NCBI GenBank assembly: GCA_934678915.1
Contig: CAKUSF010000015.1
Coordinates: forward strand, 1 to 27,852
From: an uncultured Bacteroidales bacterium
GTDB lineage: Bacteria > Bacteroidota > Bacteroidia > Bacteroidales > UBA932
Length of the DNA stretch: 27,852 nucleotides
Direction of reading: 5' to 3'
Numbering within the stretch: position 1 is the first letter of the stretch; each line of letters opens with the position of its first letter. The notes beneath the pieces were generated by a model. That model did not search any database and was not told the DNA's origin. It saw only the letters and a program-made list of their open reading frames with translations. Of this stretch, positions 22,940 to 27,852 are shown piece after piece. The position numbers were made by a program, and so were the translations under genes.

Positions 22940-24853
22940 TTAAAATAACTTTTCTATGTTTGCTGTCTCGATGACTGTTATGATCTTTTTCCCGTTTGCG
23001 GTAAGTTCTGCGTTTCCGCTGGAGAGCAGCGTGTCCAACAGCTGCCTTGCTTCGAGTGGAGACGCCAATGGGTTGCAGGTCGATGCTCCCAAGAGAGCAA
23101 CTTTTTCCGCCATCGCTGACTCCATCACTCCAGGAAGTGACGAGCTATCATCGGAAAGGATCAGCAGAAGATCGGAGACCATGGTCTGGATTTTTCCTGC
23201 CTCGCAAGAGTACCCTTCCGGAACCCCGTTAACCACAATCGTGTCCGTTCCGAATGGAGAGATGTCAAATCCAAGCTTAGTCAGCATTTCAGCCTTGTCG
23301 TCGAACACCGTCCTATTGGCGGCACCGACTTCGACTTTCACAGGGAACATGTTCGCCTGTGTGACGTGACTGTTCTTTGTGAGGGCCGCCAGTGCTCTGT
23401 CGTAGAGGATCCTTTCCCGTGCTCTTCGCACGTTAACCACCATCAGACCACCCTTGACCGGAGAAACAATGAACTTCCCTTCAAGGATAATAGTCTGTGA
23501 GACCGGAAGAGTCTTTTCTTCGAAAAGCTTGCCATAGTCCTCTCTGTTGTCAACATATTTTCCAAAACCCTCTGCCGAACCGTAACCTCTAGTCACCGAA
23601 CCGTAACCACCAGCCGCAGAGCCAAATTTCCCAGCTGCAGAGCCAAATTTCCCGGCCACTGAGCCATAATCTCCGGTCACTGAGCTTGTCGAAGTGACAT
23701 CGCTTGTCGAATTAACATCTCCTGCCGAAGCAACCTCCTCAAACGGATTATACCCACTGTCCACCTCCACCTGAGGAATCACCTCCGGCTGATACTCAGC
23801 AAAATGAGAACCAAGCACCGGCATGTCATTAGCCTCCGGATTTGAGAAATCAATCCCCCCGGAAAAAGAATTTTTCCCCAGAGTCTCTTTAACAGACGCG
23901 TAGATGACCTGAAAGATGAACGAATCATCTTCGAACTTCACTTCCGACTTGGTAGGACTTATGTTGACATCAACGCTGTGAGGATCGACATCCAAGTAGA
24001 TGAAATAGGACGGAGTCGCTCCATCAGCAATCAGCCCCTCGTAGGCCTTCATCACAGCCTTGTGCATGTAGGGACTGCGGAAATAGCGCCCATTGACAAA
24101 GAAGAATTGGTTTCCGAGGGTCTTTTTGGCCGTGTCCGGTCGGCCCACGAACCCCCTAAGACTTACCACAGAAGTGTCAGCGCAGACATCCACGACATCA
24201 CCGGCAACTGCTGAACCGAGCAAGTCCATGATTCTGAACTTCAATGATTTCGCGGCTTTTAGAACCAGAATGTCTTTCCCGTTGTGATTGAGAGAGAACT
24301 CTATCTCTGGCCGGGTCAACGCAACTTTGGTGAACTCTTCAACAATATGCTTGAACTCAACATTGTCCGACTTGAGAAATTTCCTTCTTGCCGGCACATT
24401 GTAAAACAGATTGCGGACTGCGATGTTAGTCCCCTTGCTAACAGCTGCTTCTGAAGTGGAGTGATGGACCGAAGCCGCGAACTCCACCTGGCATCCGATT
24501 TCAGAATCCGCTGTACGAGTTTTCAATGTCACCTCGGCCACAGCCGCGATTGATGCCAATGCTTCTCCTCGGAAACCGAAAGTGGTGATGTCTTCCAGGT
24601 CCTCAGCCGTGGCAATCTTTGAAGTTGCATGCCTTTCAAAACAGAGCACTGCATCGTCCGGAGTCATTCCTTTCCCATTGTCAATCACTTGAATGAGAGT
24701 GCGCCCCGAATCTTTTATGATAACATCAATCCGAGACGCTTCCGCATCCACCGCATTCTCAACAAGTTCCTTTACCACGGAAGCTGGCCTTTGGACGACC
24801 TCTCCCGCAGCAATCATGTTTGCTATGTTTCCAGGCAGTATCCTGAGTTCCAT
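22940..24853 (-). CDS. mutL: DNA mismatch repair protein MutL
   Basis: MutL links mismatch recognition by MutS to strand removal. The 637-residue protein has the GHKL ATPase at the N-terminus: IANMIAAGEVVQRPASVVKEL, ENAVDAEASRIDV, DNGKGM and TFGFRGEALASIA. A long linker (about 370-440) holds tandem repeats. The C-terminal domain aligns to MutL, but the endonuclease motif DQHA-x2-E-x4-E reads NVRR-AR-ERILYD (N474 to D485), so metal-binding Asp, Gln and His are lost; no CPHGRP-like block is seen near the end either. It may therefore lack nicking activity, like E. coli MutL. The start is 1 nt from the end of the small membrane gene, indicating coupling. The C-terminal IEKLF is typical of a clamp-binding or family tail. 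Confidence 0.93.
   Translation of the reverse strand: MELRILPGNIANMIAAGEVVQRPASVVKELVENAVDAEASRIDVIIKDSGRTLIQVIDNGKGMTPDDAVLCFERHATSKIATAEDLEDITTFGFRGEALASIAAVAEVTLKTRTADSEIGCQVEFAASVHHSTSEAAVSKGTNIAVRNLFYNVPARRKFLKSDNVEFKHIVEEFTKVALTRPEIEFSLNHNGKDILVLKAAKSLKFRIMDLLGSAVAGDVVDVCADTSVVSLRGFVGRPDTAKKTLGNQFFFVNGRYFRSPYMHKAVMKAYEGLIADGATPSYFIYLDVDPHSVDVNISPTKSEVKFEDDSFIFQVIYASVKETLGKNSFSGGIDFSNPEANDMPVLGSHFAEYQPEVIPQVEVDSGYNPFEEVASAGDVNSTSDVTSTSSVTGDYGSVAGKFGSAAGKFGSAAGGYGSVTRGYGSAEGFGKYVDNREDYGKLFEEKTLPVSQTIILEGKFIVSPVKGGLMVVNVRRARERILYDRALAALTKNSHVTQANMFPVKVEVGAANRTVFDDKAEMLTKLGFDISPFGTDTIVVNGVPEGYSCEAGKIQTMVSDLLLILSDDSSSLPGVMESAMAEKVALLGASTCNPLASPLEARQLLDTLLSSGNAELTANGKKIITVIETANIEKLF
23571..23675. 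repeat. Five 21-bp in-frame tandem repeats in the mutL linker
   Basis: Units of 21 bp at 23571, 23592, 23613, 23634 and 23655 encode seven-residue units of the type (Y/F)GS(V/A)(A/T/E)(G/R)x. Units three and four are nearly identical (two differences). The array is in the disordered linker between ATPase and C-terminal domains, so copy number changes would keep the frame. Confidence 0.85.
23680..23738. repeat. Dispersed repeat copy and 18-bp repeats in mutL
   Basis: CTGAGCTTGTCGAAGTGAC (23680-23698) is identical to 21087-21105. From 23685 three 18-bp units follow (23685, 23703, 23721; the first two share CTTGTCGAA), encoding six-residue units DVTSTS, DVNSTS and EVASAG. They abut the 21-bp array. 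Confidence 0.75.
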
Positions 24854-24854
24854 T

Positions 24855-25157
24855 CTACAACAAGGAATAGAATTTCGTGAAATAAATTAGAATCACAGCC
24901 AGCAGGATTAGCCCGACTATCCCGATGATTCTCTGAGCCTTGGTAGAGCCACTGTTCCTCCTAGCGTAGTTCCCCTCACGGAGAGAACCCCGGATGTAGG
25001 AACCCGGTTTGTACTCACCATTCTCTTTTTCTTTCTCAAAAGTCCCGTCAACCTTTCCGAACATCTGCCGGCGTTCTTCTGCCTCTTTGTCGTAGTAGAT
25101 TGGCTTGTAGTTGAATTTTCTATGCTCCTGCTCTCCAGGAAATGTAAAAAAGCCCAT
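24855..25157 (-). CDS. Small membrane-anchored protein upstream of mutL
   Basis: A 100-residue protein beginning MGFFTFPGEQEHRKFNYKPI, charged and tyrosine-rich in the first 70 residues (YYDKEAEERRQMFGK), with one hydrophobic segment at the end (IIGIVGLILLAVILIYF) followed by a short tail. The topology is a C-tail anchor with the N-terminus in the cytosol. I do not recognise a named family, though I recall a similar protein beside mutL in other Bacteroidales. ATG 25157 is preferred to a TTG three codons upstream. Its stop is 1 nt before the mutL start, so translation is probably coupled. Function is unknown. Confidence 0.75.
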   Translation of the reverse strand: MGFFTFPGEQEHRKFNYKPIYYDKEAEERRQMFGKVDGTFEKEKENGEYKPGSYIRGSLREGNYARRNSGSTKAQRIIGIVGLILLAVILIYFTKFYSLL

Positions 25158-25220
25158 AACCTTCAAGTTTAAGAAGTTGTTTGTTTGATGATGCTTCCCT
25201 CACAAACGACTTCTAGCAAA

Positions 25221-25228
25221 CAAAGATA
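25221..25228 (-). promoter_or_regulatory. -7 element of the mutL operon
   Basis: CAAAGATA on the plus strand is TATCTTTG on the minus strand, a full TAnnTTTG match, about 60 nt before the small membrane gene. A TTTG at the standard distance is not obvious. Confidence 0.5.
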
Positions 25229-25251
25229 GTCAAAATCATCTGAAGATGATG

Positions 25252-25283
25252 TTTGCGTCTGCGAAAAAGAATCGGTATATTAG
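25252..25283 (+). promoter_or_regulatory. Promoter of the GH92 gene
   Basis: TTTG at 25252-25255 and TATATTAG at 25276-25283 (one mismatch to TAnnTTTG) with a 20-bp spacer. It diverges from the mutL operon promoter and leaves a leader of about 45 nt. Confidence 0.6.
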
Positions 25284-25330
25284 CGAAATAATTCAATTGT
25301 TTTTTGAAAACTTAGCTATTAGCAATTCAA

Positions 25331-27538
25331 ATGAAAGTTTCAGCAGCAATCTTTGCCGCATTGGGAATCTTTGCGGCATGTTCTCCGGAGGCAAAGGAGC
25401 AGACGGATTTTACGGAATATGTCAACGTCAGAATCGGCTCTGGTGGACATGGACATGTCTTTGTCGGAGCAAGTGTGCCTTTCGGAGCGGTTCAATTGGG
25501 CCCGACAAGCATCCCTCAGTCTTGGGACTGGTGCTCTGGCTACCATTCCAGTGATTCCACAGTGATAGGCTTTTCGCACACTCACCTGAGTGGAACCGGA
25601 ATCGGAGATCTGTTTGACATCACGGTCATGCCAGTGGTGGGAGCGGTGAGATATTCAAGAGGAGAGGAGCCAAAGGACGCTTCTCCTGAAGCGATAGCTG
25701 CTGCACAAGCTACTGGGATGTGGTCCTATGCTGACAGAACTAAAGAGGTCGCAAAGCCTGGCTATTACAGCGTTCCGCTCACCCGCTACGGGATCACTGC
25801 CGAGATGACGGCTACCACAAGGGTCGGCTTCAGCCGCTACACTTTCCCTGCCTCAGACAGTTCTGCTGTGGTCTTCGACTTGGAGAACGGAGGCTGCTGG
25901 GACAAAGCTTATGACACTAGATTCAATGTCGTAGATAGCTGCACCATAGATGGTTACAGGTTTTCTACCGGCTGGGCCAAAGACCAGAAAATCTACTTCC
26001 GCGCCCAATTTTCGAAGCCATTCGACTCAATTGATGAAATCACTGTCAAGGAATATTCAGTGGACGAAAAGGAATATTCAATCAACTATTTCCGTGCTGG
26101 CTTCCACACCACCGAAGGGGAACAGGTGATGTTAAAGGTCGCTGTCTCTCCGGTCAGCGAGGAAAAGGCTGCTTTGAATATGTCTGCGGAGCTTCCGGGC
26201 TGGGACTTTGACGCTACAGTGGAGGCTGCCCGTAAGGCATGGAACTCGGAACTCTCAAGGGTGAATGTCACCACCTCTGACCAAGATGCTAGAACCATCT
26301 TTTACTCAGCGCTTTACCACACAATGATAGTCCCTTCCATATTCAGCGATTCGGATGCTCCAAGAACTGAATATACCACCTTCTCCCTTTGGGATACCTA
26401 CCGCGCCCAGATGCCACTGATGACTATCCTTCATCCCGACAGAGAGAATGACATGATTGCTACAATGCTCTCAATTTATCAGAAGCAAGGCCGTCTTCCT
26501 GTTTGGCATCTCATGGGCAACGAGACCGACTGCATGGTCGGCAATCCGGGAGTAATTACTGTTGCTGATGCACTAGTCAAAGGTTTCGATGGCTTTGACA
26601 AGGATCTGGCATGGGAGGCCATCAAGACCACAGTGATGGACACAATTCGGGGTTTGAACTATCGTCAGAAGTACGGCTATATTCCTTCAGACACAATGCT
26701 AGAGTCGATTGCCTACGACATGGAGTACGCCATCGCTGATGCCGCTGCCGCATCCGCAGCCGACTATCTAGGCAAGCCAGAGGATGCTGAATATTTCCGC
26801 ACGCGCAGCCATTCTTATCGTAATTACATGGATTCCACCACTTTATTCGCCAGAGGACGTATGTCTGACGGCAGTTGGAGGACCCCTTTTAATCCATATT
26901 CCTCTGAACATCGTAACAACGATTACTGCGAAGGAAATGCTTGGCAGTACACTTGGCTCGCCCCTCATGACTATTCCGGACTTGTGGATTTTTACGGCTC
27001 GCGTGAAAAATTTGTTGAACGTCTGGATTCGCTTTTTAACGCTGATTCAAGGATAGATGGTGAGTATGCCTCTCCTGACATCTCCGGACTAATCGGTCAG
27101 TACGCCCACGGCAACGAGCCTAGCCACCACGTCATTTACTTCTACACCATGGCCGGTGAGCCGTACAAGACAGCTGACTTGGCGCACCGAATATATTCAG
27201 ACTTCTATAAGAATGCCGATGACGGCCTTTGTGGCAACGAGGATGCCGGCCAGATGTCCGCTTGGTATGTCCTTTCCGCTTTCGGATTCTATGAGGTCGA
27301 ACCTGCCTCCACTCGTTACTGGTTCGGTGCACCGGTCTTTGATGAGGTAGATTTGGCAGTCGCAGGAGGAACATTCAAGATCAAAGCTCATGGCTTGAGC
27401 AAAGAGAACCGCTACATCCAGAGCGTCACCTTGAACGGCAAACCTCTGGCGCAACCTTTTATTGAATATTCTGACATAGTAAAAGGCGGAGAGTTGGTGT
27501 ATAATATGGGGGTCTCTCCGGTGGTTTGGTATAAATAA
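25331..27538 (+). CDS. GH92 family alpha-mannosidase lipoprotein
   Basis: GH92 enzymes are calcium-dependent exo-alpha-mannosidases that trim N-glycans and mannans. The 735-residue product has a lipoprotein signal with lipobox FAAC (Cys17), then the N-terminal beta-sandwich starting VNVRIGSGGHGHVFVGASVP, with FSHTHLSGTG near residue 80, and the (alpha/alpha)6 catalytic domain with YHTMIVPSIFSD, TFSLWDTYRAQMPL and GNETDCMVGNPG. The block HGNEPSHH (593-600, candidate catalytic acid E596) and GNEDAGQMSAWYV (D638, candidate base region) carry the residues that I recall as catalytic in the family. Length is normal. The exact linkage cannot be told. It stands alone, with its own promoter and no SusCD pair nearby, and is followed by the rRNA promoter region. 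Confidence 0.94.
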   Translation: MKVSAAIFAALGIFAACSPEAKEQTDFTEYVNVRIGSGGHGHVFVGASVPFGAVQLGPTSIPQSWDWCSGYHSSDSTVIGFSHTHLSGTGIGDLFDITVMPVVGAVRYSRGEEPKDASPEAIAAAQATGMWSYADRTKEVAKPGYYSVPLTRYGITAEMTATTRVGFSRYTFPASDSSAVVFDLENGGCWDKAYDTRFNVVDSCTIDGYRFSTGWAKDQKIYFRAQFSKPFDSIDEITVKEYSVDEKEYSINYFRAGFHTTEGEQVMLKVAVSPVSEEKAALNMSAELPGWDFDATVEAARKAWNSELSRVNVTTSDQDARTIFYSALYHTMIVPSIFSDSDAPRTEYTTFSLWDTYRAQMPLMTILHPDRENDMIATMLSIYQKQGRLPVWHLMGNETDCMVGNPGVITVADALVKGFDGFDKDLAWEAIKTTVMDTIRGLNYRQKYGYIPSDTMLESIAYDMEYAIADAAAASAADYLGKPEDAEYFRTRSHSYRNYMDSTTLFARGRMSDGSWRTPFNPYSSEHRNNDYCEGNAWQYTWLAPHDYSGLVDFYGSREKFVERLDSLFNADSRIDGEYASPDISGLIGQYAHGNEPSHHVIYFYTMAGEPYKTADLAHRIYSDFYKNADDGLCGNEDAGQMSAWYVLSAFGFYEVEPASTRYWFGAPVFDEVDLAVAGGTFKIKAHGLSKENRYIQSVTLNGKPLAQPFIEYSDIVKGGELVYNMGVSPVVWYK

Positions 27539-27600
27539 GATTACTTCCTTACTTATTTAGTAACCGTCAAAAAATAACCAGCATCATCTTTACTAAATCT

Positions 27601-27622
27601 GCGGCAACTTATTATTTGCCGC
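27601..27622 (+). terminator. Weak hairpin after GH92
   Basis: GCGGCAA (27601-27607) pairs with TTGCCGC (27616-27622) around an 8-nt loop, 62 nt after the GH92 stop. No T run follows, so termination here is uncertain. The 27539-27694 gap shows nothing else that I can support. Confidence 0.4.
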
Positions 27623-27694
27623 ATACTTGAATTGGCTAGCAGCCACCTTTTCTCTACTTTTTTGAGGAATTTTTGTAAAAAATCTTGAAAAAAG

Positions 27695-27725
27695 TTTGGT
27701 AGGAAAGAAAAAAGTGCTACCTTTG
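27695..27725 (+). promoter_or_regulatory. Probable rRNA operon promoter
   Basis: TTTG (27695-27698) and TACCTTTG (27718-27725) with a 19-bp spacer are a near-perfect Bacteroidota promoter. The A-rich upstream sequence (27662-27693) and the following leader resemble rrn promoters of this phylum. Confidence 0.8.
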
Positions 27726-27852
27726 CAGCCCGTTTCGGAAGTAACGGCAAAGTTCATTGACAATATTGAAAGATTAGTACAACAAGTACCGAGAACGAAA
27801 AAGAGAGCGTTGATTTCTTTTTTTTAAGAATGAAGTTGTCGGGGTCGAACTA
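27726..27852 (+). other. Leader of a probable 16S rRNA operon (continues past the window)
   Basis: After the strong promoter comes non-coding sequence with TTCATTGACAATATTGAAAG (27752-27771), a repeat of AAGTACCGAG type near 27780-27795, and a T-rich stretch near 27815. I recall similar leaders in front of Bacteroidales 16S genes, but the conserved 16S start is not yet reached at the end of the window. A tRNA or other highly expressed RNA is the alternative. No ORF is visible here. Confidence 0.5.

Noticed and set aside
23571..23738. CRISPR-like array
   Set aside because: The repeats are contiguous without unique spacers, are in frame with mutL, and encode peptide repeats.

Overview
The window reads as chromosomal DNA from a member of the Bacteroidales (phylum Bacteroidota); genus cannot be fixed from this sequence. 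The evidence is the Bacteroidota-type promoter pattern (TTTG or TTG, about 20 bp, then TAnnTTTG) in front of several genes, translation starts in AT-rich sequence mostly without a Shine-Dalgarno site, and the protein families present (DUF4857, DUF4876 with BACON, DUF6850, GH92, GH20, a fused FeoA-FeoB, non-SusC TonB receptor). I see no prophage, insertion sequence, CRISPR array or tRNA gene.

Layout. 1-224: tail of an Rpn/PD-(D/E)XK-type nuclease gene. 389-3482: translation operon rplM-rpsI-rpsB-tsf with a promoter, a hairpin at the transcription start, a 237-nt structured leader before rpsB that contains an H-type pseudoknot, and a strong terminator. 3539-7926: cutC (nearly leaderless mRNA), a split chromate-type transporter pair, a secreted GH20 hexosaminidase and a lipoprotein cyclophilin. 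7927-8238: a probable roughly 80-nt small RNA with its own promoter and terminator, then a hairpin that closes the facing operon. 8239-10868 (minus): ABC ATPase, ABC membrane subunit and DUF4857 protein. 10869-11035: divergent control region with three inverted repeats. 11036-17127: a tightly coupled outer-membrane operon (TonB receptor, small lipoprotein, DUF6850 barrel, BACON/DUF4876 lipoprotein). 17185-21056: terminator, promoter, feoAB, a YtfE/RIC-like hemerythrin protein and a LuxR-type regulator. 21105-25157 (minus): small membrane protein, mutL, rhomboid protease and EEP-family phosphatase/nuclease. 25252-27538: GH92 alpha-mannosidase lipoprotein. 27695-27852: promoter and leader that look like the start of an rRNA operon whose 16S gene lies beyond the window.

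How the parts fit. The ribosomal operon and the probable rrn promoter are housekeeping. GH20 and GH92 enzymes would trim N-acetylhexosamine and alpha-mannose from glycans. The central block is the most interesting: an uncharacterised four-gene TonB-type outer-membrane system lies directly upstream of the ferrous iron importer FeoAB, which is followed by a di-iron repair-type hemerythrin overlapping a LuxR-like regulator. This suggests, but does not prove, a metal acquisition and iron-stress module. Other notable points are the rpsB-leader pseudoknot, the small RNA, and a MutL that lacks the usual endonuclease motif and carries in-frame tandem repeats related to an extragenic repeat 2.6 kb away.
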